The position numbers and the translations under genes are program-made. From contig CACEXM010000001.1 of the NCBI GenBank assembly GCA_902563555.1, positions 62,001-126,000 on the forward strand: a stretch of 64,000 nucleotides of DNA. The letters run 5' to 3'. Below are positions 25,125 through 32,850 of this stretch, piece after piece (position 1 is the stretch's first letter; each line of letters starts with the position of its first letter). Below the pieces are notes generated by a model. That model had not been told where the DNA came from. It saw only the letters and a list, made by a program, of their open reading frames with translations, and did no database searches. The stretch comes from an uncultured Pelagibacteraceae bacterium (GTDB lineage: Bacteria; Pseudomonadota; Alphaproteobacteria; Pelagibacterales; Pelagibacteraceae).

Positions 25125-26744
25125 ATGTCCAGAGAGACAATGGAATATGATGTAGTTATTGTGGGTGGTGGTCCATCAGGGTTAGCTACAGCTATAAAGT
25201 TAAAACAATTAAATTCAGAACTAAACATTTGCTTGTTAGAAAAAGCATCAGAAATTGGTGCGCATATTTTAAGTGGAAATGTATTTGAGACAAGAGCTTT
25301 AGATGAACTAATTCCAGGTTGGAAAGAATTGAATTCACCTATTAAAACTAAAGTTACTAAAGAAAAATTTTTATTTTTAGGTAAAAATAAATCATTAAGT
25401 TGGCCAACTTGGTTACTTCCAGCTGTTCAAAAAAATCATAAGAATTATATTATAAGCCTTGCTAACTTATGTCGATGGCTTGCAGAACAAGCTGAAGCAC
25501 TTGGTGTCGAAATTTTTCCAGGATTTCCGGCGAGTGAAATTTTATTTAATGATGATGGCTCTGTAAAAGGTGTAGCAACTCAAGATATGGGTATTGATAA
25601 AGAAGGAAACAAAAAAGATAGTTTCGAGCCAGGTATAGATTTATTGGGAAAGGTTACAGTTTTTGCAGAGGGTTGCAGAGGTCACTTAGGCAAACAATTA
25701 ATTAAAAGATTTGAACTTGATAAAGATAAAGACCCACAACAATATGGAATAGGATTTAAAGAGATATGGGAAGTAGATGAAAAAAATCACCAAGAAGGTT
25801 TAGTAATGCATACTGCTGGCTGGCCGTTAGATAATAGTACCTACGGAGGAAGTTTTATCTATCACGCAGAAAATAAACAAATATTCTTGGGTTATGTAAT
25901 TGGCTTGGATTATCAAAATCCACATTTGTCACCATTCGATGAATTTCAAAGATTCAAGACGCATCCTGCAATTAGAAAAATTATTGAGGGTGGTAAAAGA
26001 ATTTCCTATGGCGCTAGAGCTTTAATAGAAGGTGGCTTTCAAAGTTTGCCAAAAATGTTTATGCCTGGAGCATTGTTGATCGGATGTGATGCAGGTACTT
26101 TGAACATGCCCAAGATAAAAGGATCTCATACTGCAATGAAAAGTGGAATAATTGCAGCAGAAACAATTAATGACCATATTAAGGATAATAAAGAGCTATC
26201 AATTTTTGAGGAAAAATTAAAAAAAAGTTGGTTATATAAAGAGCTTTATGAAGCTAGAAATGTTAAGCCTAGTTTTAGTTGGGGCTTAATTTTGGGAATT
26301 ATTTTCACTGGTATCGATCAAATTTTGTTTAGAGGCAAATTACCATTTACACTAAAACATAAACATGCTGACCATCAAACATTAAAACCAGCAAGTAAAA
26401 TGCCAAAGATTGATTATCCTAAGCCAGACAACATTATCACTTTTGATAAAACGAGTTCAGTTTATTTAACTGGGACAAACCATGTAGACAATCAGCCTGT
26501 TCATTTAAAACTTAAAGATCCATCATTACCAATTAACTATACATTAGATGAATACGATGAACCTGCACAGAGGTATTGTCCAGCTGGCGTTTATGAAGTT
26601 CAAAAGGAGAATGGATCCAATAAATTTGTTATTAATTCTCAAAATTGTATTCATTGTAAAACCTGTGATATAAAAGAACCTTCTCAAAATATCACCTGGG
26701 TAACCCCTGAAGGTGGAGGCGGCCCTAAATACGGGAATATGTAA
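25125..26744 (+). CDS. Electron transfer flavoprotein-ubiquinone oxidoreductase
   Basis: 539 aa, standard length. It passes electrons from reduced ETF into ubiquinone at the inner membrane. Seen: FAD loop GGGPSG at residues 14-19, GAHILSGNVFETRALDEL, LIGCDAGTLNMPKIKGSHTAMKSGI, and a C-terminal 4Fe-4S site formed by Cys485 (YCPAGVYE) and Cys508, Cys511, Cys514 (NCIHCKTCDIKEP), ending in GGGGPKYGNM. This completes the dehydrogenase-ETF-QO electron chain encoded from 20966 on. No sign of loss of function. Confidence 0.95.
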   Translation: MSRETMEYDVVIVGGGPSGLATAIKLKQLNSELNICLLEKASEIGAHILSGNVFETRALDELIPGWKELNSPIKTKVTKEKFLFLGKNKSLSWPTWLLPAVQKNHKNYIISLANLCRWLAEQAEALGVEIFPGFPASEILFNDDGSVKGVATQDMGIDKEGNKKDSFEPGIDLLGKVTVFAEGCRGHLGKQLIKRFELDKDKDPQQYGIGFKEIWEVDEKNHQEGLVMHTAGWPLDNSTYGGSFIYHAENKQIFLGYVIGLDYQNPHLSPFDEFQRFKTHPAIRKIIEGGKRISYGARALIEGGFQSLPKMFMPGALLIGCDAGTLNMPKIKGSHTAMKSGIIAAETINDHIKDNKELSIFEEKLKKSWLYKELYEARNVKPSFSWGLILGIIFTGIDQILFRGKLPFTLKHKHADHQTLKPASKMPKIDYPKPDNIITFDKTSSVYLTGTNHVDNQPVHLKLKDPSLPINYTLDEYDEPAQRYCPAGVYEVQKENGSNKFVINSQNCIHCKTCDIKEPSQNITWVTPEGGGGPKYGNM

Positions 26745-27122
26745 TTAAGACAAATCTATAGCAAATTTTTTTAACGTTTCGATAGGTAAGATTTTCAGAG
26801 TATTTTCATGTGTGCTCTTTAGATAAATCGGGCAACCTTTACCAGCTTCGACGGCCCTTGCATACCATGTAGCACATACACACCATCCATCTCCATCCTT
26901 TAATCCGGGAAAACCATATTCAGGATGTGGTGTAATCAAATCATTACCAGCCTCTTTGCACCATACTAAAAATTCAGTTGTTACTTTTGCACAAACAGTA
27001 TGTAAACCCCTGTCATTTTCATCAGTGTTACAACAACCATCTCTGTACCATCCAGTGAGCGGATCCAATGAACAACTTTCCAAATTTTCACCTAAAACAT
27101 TTTTTTGCATTGATTTATCCAA
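26745..27122 (-). CDS. DUF2237-family protein
   Basis: 125 aa, soluble. Seen: KNVLGENLESCSLDPLTGWYRDGCCNT near the N-terminus, DRGLHTVCAKVTTEFLVWCKEAGNDLITP, and FPGLKDGDGWCVCATWYARAVEAGKGCPIYLKSTHENTL, the complete DUF2237 pattern with its conserved cysteines (at least seven Cys in all). Function of the family is not established to my knowledge. It overlaps the upstream 2OG oxygenase gene by 8 bases, making it the last gene of a hisI-oxygenase-oxygenase-DUF2237 run. The many conserved Cys suggest metal binding or disulfides. Confidence 0.82.
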   Translation of the reverse strand: MDKSMQKNVLGENLESCSLDPLTGWYRDGCCNTDENDRGLHTVCAKVTTEFLVWCKEAGNDLITPHPEYGFPGLKDGDGWCVCATWYARAVEAGKGCPIYLKSTHENTLKILPIETLKKFAIDLS

Positions 27123-27747
27123 ATATATTAAAAATTTTATTATCTATAAGCCCATTAAATGAAATGGAACGCCTTTCCTCTTTTGTTCCTTTAAAAGGAT
27201 AAACTGTATGCATCAAGTAGTGAGGAAAAAAATAGAAATCACCAACTTTTGGTTTTATAGGATATCTACATTGAGACAAAAACATTCTGTTACCATGAAT
27301 TAATTCCAAGTTTCCACCTCTATAGTCTGGTTTATTATCTTGATAGGGTTTACCAAAAGTTTCAGGTAATTTTAAAAATCCTGCACCAGATATATGACCA
27401 GAGTGCCAATGTATCGGGTTATATTCATTTTCAAATTGTCTTACCACCCACGACTCAATTAATCTAAATTCTGAAATTTTATTTCCAGTATCTTTATAAA
27501 TCCATTGAGCAACAGTATCACCTAAAAATTTAAGCCAACCACTTTCTTGGACAGTTTTTTTGTCTAATTTAAATTCTTGTTTTACGTCTCCCACAAGACC
27601 TTTACCAACATCTAATTTTTTCGACTCCTCTTCATCATTGATTGTAGCATCAATGAAATTATTTAGCTTAGATAAAAGTTCTTCTGGAATTCTAGCCTTG
27701 TAAATAGATGGACCAAAAGCTTTAATCAAACCATAATTATTTTCCAT
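27115..27747 (-). CDS. Putative 2OG-Fe(II) oxygenase, second tandem copy
   Basis: 210 aa, double-stranded beta-helix protein of the 2OG-FeII_Oxy_5 kind. Seen: VVRQFENEYNPIHWHSGHISGAGFLKLP with His113, His115 and His118, VGDFYFFPHYLMHTVYPF with the distal His, and ERRSISFNG carrying the expected 2OG-binding Arg. It is clearly a duplicate of the gene at 27756-28397. The HWHSGH cluster offers the first metal ligand; the acidic ligand of the HxD triad is not obvious, and this family uses H-x-H or variable positions. Known relatives act on proteins, nucleic acids or lipids and are common in marine phages. Substrate unknown. Confidence 0.7.
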   Translation of the reverse strand: MENNYGLIKAFGPSIYKARIPEELLSKLNNFIDATINDEEESKKLDVGKGLVGDVKQEFKLDKKTVQESGWLKFLGDTVAQWIYKDTGNKISEFRLIESWVVRQFENEYNPIHWHSGHISGAGFLKLPETFGKPYQDNKPDYRGGNLELIHGNRMFLSQCRYPIKPKVGDFYFFPHYLMHTVYPFKGTKEERRSISFNGLIDNKIFNIFG

Positions 27748-27755
27748 AATTTATA

Positions 27756-28397
27756 TCAGTAATTGCCGTAGGCGTCGTAAATATTATCATCAATTTTTGC
27801 ATTGAAGGATATTGATCTTCTTTCTTCGTCACTATCTGTAAATGGATATACTGTATGCATCATATAATTTGGAAAAAAATAAAAACTGCCAACTTCAGGA
27901 AGAACACTAAAGGTTGATCTTTGTAAAAACATTTTAGCACCATGAACTAATTCGATTTTCCCATTTTTGTAAGTTTTTTTTCCATCCTTTGATTCTTGTC
28001 CTAATATTTTAGGTACCTTTAAGTAACCAACTCCAGACACATGTCCAGAGTGCCAATGTATTGGGTTATAGTCATTTTCAAATTGTCTCACGACCCAGGT
28101 CTCATTAATTATAAATTTTGAGATTTTTTTTTTCTCAGTATTTAAAATCCAAGCACCGACTGCTTTAGCTAAAAAATTCATAAATCCTGATGTCTCTACA
28201 AATTTATTTTCTAAAACAAATTCTTGTTTTACATGCCCTGCTAATTTGTGACCCCAATCCTGTTTTTTTGATTTTTCATCATCAGCAATAATATCATCAA
28301 CGTATTTGTTTAGAGTTTTTATCAATTCATCAGGCATTTGTACTTTTGCAATACTTGGTCCAAAAGGTCTAGTTATTTGTATTTGGCTTTCAGGCAT
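27756..28397 (-). CDS. Putative 2OG-Fe(II) oxygenase, first tandem copy
   Basis: 213 aa, same architecture as its neighbour. Seen: VVRQFENDYNPIHWHSGHVSGVGYLKVP at about residues 102-129 (His114, His116, His119), VGSFYFFPNYMMHTVYPF with distal His181, then ERRSISFNA. The two copies share the core blocks almost word for word but differ in the first 60 residues, so the duplication is not recent. It begins 3 bases after hisI and probably is co-transcribed with it. Product and substrate are unknown; hydroxylation of a protein, lipid or free amino acid are all possible. Confidence 0.7.
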   Translation of the reverse strand: MPESQIQITRPFGPSIAKVQMPDELIKTLNKYVDDIIADDEKSKKQDWGHKLAGHVKQEFVLENKFVETSGFMNFLAKAVGAWILNTEKKKISKFIINETWVVRQFENDYNPIHWHSGHVSGVGYLKVPKILGQESKDGKKTYKNGKIELVHGAKMFLQRSTFSVLPEVGSFYFFPNYMMHTVYPFTDSDEERRSISFNAKIDDNIYDAYGNY

Positions 28398-28400
28398 AAT

Positions 28401-28868
28401 TTAAATTTTAGTGGGATTTGGTTGACCCTTGTACACTTCCTTTGGGTCAAATTTTTTTTCTTTTTCTAAAAATTTCATTTGTATTTCTCTTCCATTTTCA
28501 ATTTTTCCTAAGGGAACAGAGCGATAAAAGCATGAACGATAGCCAACATGACAACTTGCGCCATTACCAATATCAACCATTAACAAAATTGAGTCTTGAT
28601 CATCATCAATTCTAATCTCTTTAACCCTTTGAGTAAATCCGCTTGTTTTTCCCTTATGCCAAATAGATTTTCTTGATCGACTGAAATAATAAGCCTCTTT
28701 TGTCTCTATTGTCTTTTTTAGAGCTTCAACATTCATGTAACCATGCATTAAAATGTCTTTAGTTTTATCACACATTGTTATGACAGGTATTAAACCGTCA
28801 TTATCAAATTTTGGTGAAAGCATGTCTCCCTCTTCAATTTCAACAACATTTTCTCTTTTTTTGAACAT
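28401..28868 (-). CDS. hisI: Phosphoribosyl-AMP cyclohydrolase
   Basis: 155 aa. It opens the purine ring of phosphoribosyl-AMP in histidine synthesis. Seen: DILMHGYMNVEALKKTIETKEAYYFSRSRKSIWHKGKTSG at about residues 38-77, and the zinc/magnesium-site region DQDSILLMVDIGNGASCHVGYRSCFYRSV with two of the conserved Cys. Longer than the usual 110-130 aa by a C-terminal Lys-rich extension (KKFDPKEVYKGQPNPTKI). Mono-functional, no HisE domain. It heads a minus-strand run with the two oxygenases and diverges from folE. Confidence 0.92.
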   Translation of the reverse strand: MFKKRENVVEIEEGDMLSPKFDNDGLIPVITMCDKTKDILMHGYMNVEALKKTIETKEAYYFSRSRKSIWHKGKTSGFTQRVKEIRIDDDQDSILLMVDIGNGASCHVGYRSCFYRSVPLGKIENGREIQMKFLEKEKKFDPKEVYKGQPNPTKI

Positions 28869-28944
28869 ATTAGGTAATTATGTAGCATAAATTTGTAGAT
28901 ATTAAATATTTTAAAAGTATCTATTTATAGGTATAAAACTCGCT

Positions 28945-29559
28945 ATGAAACTTGTAAATAATACCAATCAAAAAAAAGATATTAAAAAAATTTCTGATCA
29001 GGAAGCAGAGAATGCTTTTAGGACTATATTGGCTTGGATAGGTGAAAATCCTAGTAGAGAGGGTTTGTTAGAAACTCCAAAAAGAGTTGTTAAAGCATTT
29101 AAAGAGTACTTTAAGGGTTATAAGGAAGATCCAAATATTATTTTAGATAAGACTTTCGGAGATGTCGAGGGATATGATGATATGGTTGTCCAAAAGAATA
29201 TTTCGGTACAAAGCCATTGCGAACATCATATGGCACCAATTATTGGCAAAGCTCACGTAGCTTATATTCCAAGAGATAGAGTGGTAGGATTAAGTAAATT
29301 AGCTAGAGTAGTAGAAGTTTTTTCAAAAAGACTGCAAACACAAGAAAGATTAACTATGCAGATTGCGAATACACTTATGAAATCTTTAGATGCAAAAGGT
29401 GTAGCTGTAACTATTGATTCAACTCATCAGTGTATGACAATGCGAGGAATTAAAAAAGAACAAGCTTCAACAGTAACTAATTATTATTTAGGACAGTTTA
29501 AAGAGGATCTAAGTTATCAAAACAGATACTTAAGATTTATAAGCACCCAAAAAGAGTAA
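28945..29559 (+). CDS. folE: GTP cyclohydrolase I
   Basis: 204 aa. It makes 7,8-dihydroneopterin triphosphate, the first step of tetrahydrofolate synthesis. Seen: FRTILAWIGENPSREGLLETPKRVVKAFKEYFKGY, the zinc-site SHCEHHMAPIIGKAHVAYIP, VVGLSKLARVVEVFSKRLQTQERLTMQIA, and the second Cys ligand in STHQCMTMRGI. All catalytic residues look intact. It is fitting in a genome region rich in THF-dependent enzymes. One base separates it from the acuI-like gene, so they form an operon with the LysR gene. Confidence 0.96.
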   Translation: MKLVNNTNQKKDIKKISDQEAENAFRTILAWIGENPSREGLLETPKRVVKAFKEYFKGYKEDPNIILDKTFGDVEGYDDMVVQKNISVQSHCEHHMAPIIGKAHVAYIPRDRVVGLSKLARVVEVFSKRLQTQERLTMQIANTLMKSLDAKGVAVTIDSTHQCMTMRGIKKEQASTVTNYYLGQFKEDLSYQNRYLRFISTQKE

Positions 29560-29560
29560 A

Positions 29561-30562
29561 GTGTCTGATCAATTCAAAGCATTAATACTAAATCAAGAAG
29601 GTGACAAGTTCACAAGGGAAATAAAATCAATTGATAAAAGTTTTTTAAAACATGGTGATGTAACTATCAAAGTAGATTACTCAGACTTAAATTTTAAAGA
29701 TGGGATGATCCTTAAAAATGGCGGAAGGCTAGTTAAAGAGTTCCCTCATATTCCTGGAATTGATTTTTCAGGTACTGTTTTAGAAAGTGAAAACTCAAAA
29801 TTTAAATCAGGTGACGAAGTAATTTTGACTGGTTTTAGAGTTGGGGAAATTTTCTACGGTGGTTATTCTCAAATCGCAAAAGTTAATGGAGATTTTTTGG
29901 TAAAAAAACCAAATAATTTAACGACAAAGCAAGCAATGATACTAGGAACGGCAGGTTTTACATCTCTAATGGCAGCATTTGCAATCAAGGCAAGAGAAGA
30001 AATACTGCTAGGTGAGAAAGTAAAAAATGTTTTGGTTACTGGAGCATCTGGAGGAGTGGGTAGTATTGCTGTAATGATATTAAATAAGATGGGGTATGAG
30101 GTTACTGCCGTATCTGGAAAAGAATCTAAAGCTGATTATTTAAAATCTTTAGGTGCTAAAAACGTTATAAATAGGGCCGAATTTGATAAAGATCCAAAAT
30201 TAATTGATAAAGGTTTATGGGATGGAGTTGTTGATACAGTTGGTGGGAAAATTTTAGCCAATGCGATTGTTCAAACAAATTCTAATGGAATTATTGCTGT
30301 ATGCGGTAATGCAAGCACGAATGAACTTAATACAAATGTAATCCCATTTATGTTAAGAGGAATAAAACTTTGGGGTATGGACTCTGCTAATTGTAGCATT
30401 CGAAGAAGAGAATTTATTTGGGGAGAAGCCTCAAAATTAATTGATTTTGATTTATTAGAAAATTCTATTCAAACTGTAAACTTGGAGGAGTTAATTGAAA
30501 CTTATCCGAAGATATTAAAAGGTGAAATTTCAGGAAGAGTTTTAGTAGATTTGAATAAATAA
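29561..30562 (+). CDS. acuI: Acrylyl-CoA reductase (AcuI/YhdH)-type zinc-free MDR oxidoreductase
   Basis: 333 aa, GTG start at 29561. Seen: DLNFKDGMILKNGGRLVKEFPHIPGIDFSGTVLES, FYGGYSQIAKV, LGTAGFTSLMAAFAI, the Rossmann VTGASGGVGSIAVMIL at about 163-178, and a closing GEISGRVLVDL. The L-N-[YF]-K-D and PGIDF-G-V pattern defines the YhdH/AcuI group. Known reaction: NADPH-dependent reduction of acrylyl-CoA to propionyl-CoA, the detoxification step after DMSP cleavage or lyase activity. In DMSP-using marine bacteria that role is likely, but unspecified quinone reductase activity cannot be excluded. Overlaps the LysR gene by one base. Confidence 0.75.
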   Translation: MSDQFKALILNQEGDKFTREIKSIDKSFLKHGDVTIKVDYSDLNFKDGMILKNGGRLVKEFPHIPGIDFSGTVLESENSKFKSGDEVILTGFRVGEIFYGGYSQIAKVNGDFLVKKPNNLTTKQAMILGTAGFTSLMAAFAIKAREEILLGEKVKNVLVTGASGGVGSIAVMILNKMGYEVTAVSGKESKADYLKSLGAKNVINRAEFDKDPKLIDKGLWDGVVDTVGGKILANAIVQTNSNGIIAVCGNASTNELNTNVIPFMLRGIKLWGMDSANCSIRRREFIWGEASKLIDFDLLENSIQTVNLEELIETYPKILKGEISGRVLVDLNK

Positions 30563-31452
30563 TGGATTGGGATAAATTAAAAATATTTCATGCAGTGGCT
30601 GAAGCTGGAAGCTTCACAAATGCAACAGTCAATTTAAACTTAAGTCAATCGGCTATTAGCCGGCAAATCCAATCACTAGAGCAAGATTTACAAGTTCAAT
30701 TATTCGAAAGACATGCGAGAGGGCTCACACTTACAGAAAATGGTGAGTATGTTTTTAAAACAGCTCATGAAGTTATAAGTAAATTAAAAGAAGTAGAAAC
30801 TACTTTAGGAGATCAAAAAAATAAGCCAACTGGAAAATTAACCATTACGACAGTAAGAAGTTTTGGTACTCATTGGCTGACACCAAGAATTCAAGAATTC
30901 ATGAGACTAAATCCTGATATAGAGATTGAGCTTATTTTTGAGGATAAAGAGCTAGATTTGAGCACCAGACAAGCAGATATTGGAATCTTTATGCGAAGAC
31001 CAAAACAATTAAACTATATTCAAAAAAAATTAGTAGATTTGAAGTATTATATTTATGGTTCTAATAGGTATTTAGAGAAAAACGGCATGCCTAAGTCAAT
31101 AAATGACTTAAATAAACATAAATTTATCTCTTTTGGAAGAGGAGCTCCTTCTCCAGTTTATAATCCAGATTGGGTATTAAAATTAGGGATGCCTGAAGGC
31201 AAAAAAAGAAAACCAATTATGAAGGTCAATAGTGTAATGGGTTTATTACTCGCTGTTGAAACGGGTGTTGGATTAGCTGCTTTACCAGAATATTTAGTAA
31301 GTGACTCGAATAAGGTAATTAAAGTTTTACCTAAATCTGAGGGCCCAATAACAGAAGCTCATTTCGTATATCCCCAATCATTAAAAAATACTGCAAGAGT
31401 TCAAGCTTTCAGAAATTTTTTATTCAGCAAAATAGGTGACTGGAAATCGTAG
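30562..31452 (+). CDS. LysR-family transcriptional regulator
   Basis: 296 aa. Seen: N-terminal winged HTH WDKLKIFHAVAEAGSFTNATVNLNLSQSAISRQIQSLEQDLQVQLFERHARGLTLTENG (residues 2-60), with the recognition helix SQSAISRQIQSLE, then a two-lobe effector domain starting near residue 90 (GKLTITTVRSFGTHWL) and ending in a periplasmic-binding-protein-like fold (TGVGLAALPEYLV). It acts on DNA in the cytoplasm with a small-molecule inducer. It overlaps the acuI-like gene, unlike most LysR genes, which face their targets, so it may control this operon or a distant target. The 3' end lies just before the iron-transporter Fur boxes. Confidence 0.92.
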   Translation: MDWDKLKIFHAVAEAGSFTNATVNLNLSQSAISRQIQSLEQDLQVQLFERHARGLTLTENGEYVFKTAHEVISKLKEVETTLGDQKNKPTGKLTITTVRSFGTHWLTPRIQEFMRLNPDIEIELIFEDKELDLSTRQADIGIFMRRPKQLNYIQKKLVDLKYYIYGSNRYLEKNGMPKSINDLNKHKFISFGRGAPSPVYNPDWVLKLGMPEGKKRKPIMKVNSVMGLLLAVETGVGLAALPEYLVSDSNKVIKVLPKSEGPITEAHFVYPQSLKNTARVQAFRNFLFSKIGDWKS

Positions 31453-31472
31453 AAGCCTGCGACACTATTGCG

Positions 31473-31507
31473 ATTGATAATCATTATCAATGAGAATAGT
31501 TCTCATT
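31473..31507 (+). promoter_or_regulatory. Overlapping Fur-box palindromes in front of the iron(III) transporter
   Basis: Seen: ATTGATAATCATTATCAAT at 31473-31491 is a perfect 19-bp palindrome and contains TGATAATCATTATC, 14 consecutive bases of the classical Fur consensus. A second site, AATGAGAATAGTTCTCATT at 31489-31507, has perfect 8-bp arms around a 3-base centre and overlaps the first by three bases. A weaker ATTCT/AGAAT repeat follows. The sites lie 40-75 bases before the chosen sfuA start, where Fe(II)-Fur would block a promoter. Known: Fur represses iron uptake under iron sufficiency. Confidence 0.85.
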
Positions 31508-31550
31508 CTCATTAAGAATCATGCGGAAAAACATAAAAAACGGAGAATAT

Positions 31551-32582
31551 ATGAGGAATATAATATCAATAATTACGTTAGTCCTCTCTATAATTGCATC
31601 ATCATTTGCAATCGCAGACGAGGTTAATGTTTTTAACGCAAGACACTATAAAGCAGACTCTGAACTTTACTCAAAATTTACAAATAAGACCGGAATTAAA
31701 GTCAATTTGATAAACGGAAAATCTGGTGCTTTAGAGAAAAGAATAATAAGCGAAGGTGCAGACTCTTCTGCTGATCTATACATCACTGCAGATGCAGGTA
31801 GATGTGGTGCCATGGATGCAAAAGGTACGCTTCAAGGTGGTCTAACGTCTAAAGCTATTAAAGATGCCGTTCCAAAAAGTTTTAGAACAAACAAGTGGGT
31901 GGGAATCGCAAAAAGAGCTAGGATAATTTATTATTCACCTGAAAGAGTTACAGGTGCAGAATTATCTGGAATGACCTATGAGGGTTTAGCTGATCCCAAG
32001 TGGAAAGGTAGACTGGTAATTAGAAAATCAAGTAACATTTATAATAAATCTCTTGTTGCTTCATTGATTAAAAATAATGGAAAAGCTGCAACAGCCGCGT
32101 GGGCTGAAGGAGTTGTTGCCAATATGGCAAGAACACCGACAGGCAATGATAGAGCACAAATAATGGCAGTAGCAGCTGGTGAGGCTGATATTGCTGTAGC
32201 TAATACATATTACTTAGCTTTAATGTTATCAGGTAAAAAGGGTGCAGAACAACAAGAGGCTGCAAAGAAAGTTAAAGCGTTCTTTCCTAATCAAAATGAC
32301 AGAGGAACACACATGAACGTAAGTTGCGCAGCTCTAGTAAAAGGTGCTCCTAACAAAGGCAACGCTGTTAAACTCGTAGAGTTTTTATTAACTCCAGAGT
32401 CTCAAGAGCATTTTACAAATAATACTTTTGAGTTTCCAATGATTGATGGTGTTTCGCCAAGTCCATTAGTAGTTAATAACTTGGGGTTAGATTTCAAACA
32501 AGACATGAAAACTAAGCTCGCTTCTTATGGAAAAAATCAAGCTGTTGCAGTGGAAGTAATGACGGCTGCTGGTTGGAAGTAA
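31551..32582 (+). CDS. sfuA: Iron(III) ABC transporter, periplasmic substrate-binding protein
   Basis: 343 aa from ATG at 31551, chosen because CGGAGAATAT provides a Shine-Dalgarno site and the protein then starts with a clean signal peptide (RNIISIITLVLSIIASSFAIA, cleavage before DEVNVF). An upstream ATG at 31521 is rejected. Seen: the FutA/FbpA-type start EVNVFNARHYKADSELY, DLYITADAGRCGAMDAKG, the W-V-G-I-A-K-R-A-R strand, MAVAAGEADIAVANTYYLALM carrying the paired iron-binding Tyr, and FPNQNDRGTHMNVS. Known role: captures ferric iron in the periplasm. Controlled by the Fur boxes just upstream. First gene of the sfu operon. Confidence 0.92.
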   Translation: MRNIISIITLVLSIIASSFAIADEVNVFNARHYKADSELYSKFTNKTGIKVNLINGKSGALEKRIISEGADSSADLYITADAGRCGAMDAKGTLQGGLTSKAIKDAVPKSFRTNKWVGIAKRARIIYYSPERVTGAELSGMTYEGLADPKWKGRLVIRKSSNIYNKSLVASLIKNNGKAATAAWAEGVVANMARTPTGNDRAQIMAVAAGEADIAVANTYYLALMLSGKKGAEQQEAAKKVKAFFPNQNDRGTHMNVSCAALVKGAPNKGNAVKLVEFLLTPESQEHFTNNTFEFPMIDGVSPSPLVVNNLGLDFKQDMKTKLASYGKNQAVAVEVMTAAGWK

Positions 32583-32584
32583 CA

Positions 32585-32755
32585 ATGAGAAAAAAAAAGA
32601 AATTTATATCTGATATTGATTACAATAAATCTTCTAAGGCATGTTCACCATGTAATTTAGAGTGTAAAAAAATCGATAAAAGAGTAAATAATAGAAAACT
32701 TTCAGAATTAAGTGCTAAGGAGGTTCCGCATATCCTAAAAGTATTTGATCTTTAA
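32585..32755 (+). CDS. 56-residue Cys-rich small protein inside the iron-transport operon
   Basis: Seen: ATG at 32585, two bases after the sfuA stop, ending at TAA 32755. It is Lys/Arg-rich (starts MRKKKKFISDIDY) with a CxxCxxxC cluster, Cys20, Cys23, Cys27 in KACSPCNLECKK, then KLSELSAKEVPHILKVFDL. No signal peptide or membrane segment. The tight position between sfuA and the hairpin suggests it is a genuine member of the Fur-controlled operon. The cysteines suggest iron, zinc or Fe-S handling, but nothing more can be claimed. No family recognised. Confidence 0.62.
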   Translation: MRKKKKFISDIDYNKSSKACSPCNLECKKIDKRVNNRKLSELSAKEVPHILKVFDL

Positions 32756-32765
32756 ATTTTCCGGA

Positions 32766-32815
32766 GTGCCCATACTTTGACTGAGAAGTTGTCTCCTTCT
32801 TTTTAGTATGGGCAC
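32766..32815 (+). terminator. Long stem-loop between the sfuA unit and sfuB
   Basis: Seen: GTGCCCATACT at 32766-32776 and its exact complement at 32805-32815, with an inner AGAAG/CTTCT pair (32784-32788 with 32796-32800) that can extend the stem. No U-run follows (AAATACTTTC), so it does not look like a complete intrinsic terminator. Inference: a 3'-end stabiliser or attenuating stem that leaves sfuA mRNA in excess over sfuBC. It is the third such hairpin in this window between a binding-protein gene and its permease genes. Confidence 0.6.
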
Positions 32816-32850
32816 AAATACTTTCATGTTTATAAGGTGGATTATAAATT

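Noticed and set aside
27115-28397. Phage origin of the 2OG oxygenases
   Set aside because: The family is common in marine phages, but the genes sit in a normal chromosomal setting behind hisI with no phage genes nearby.
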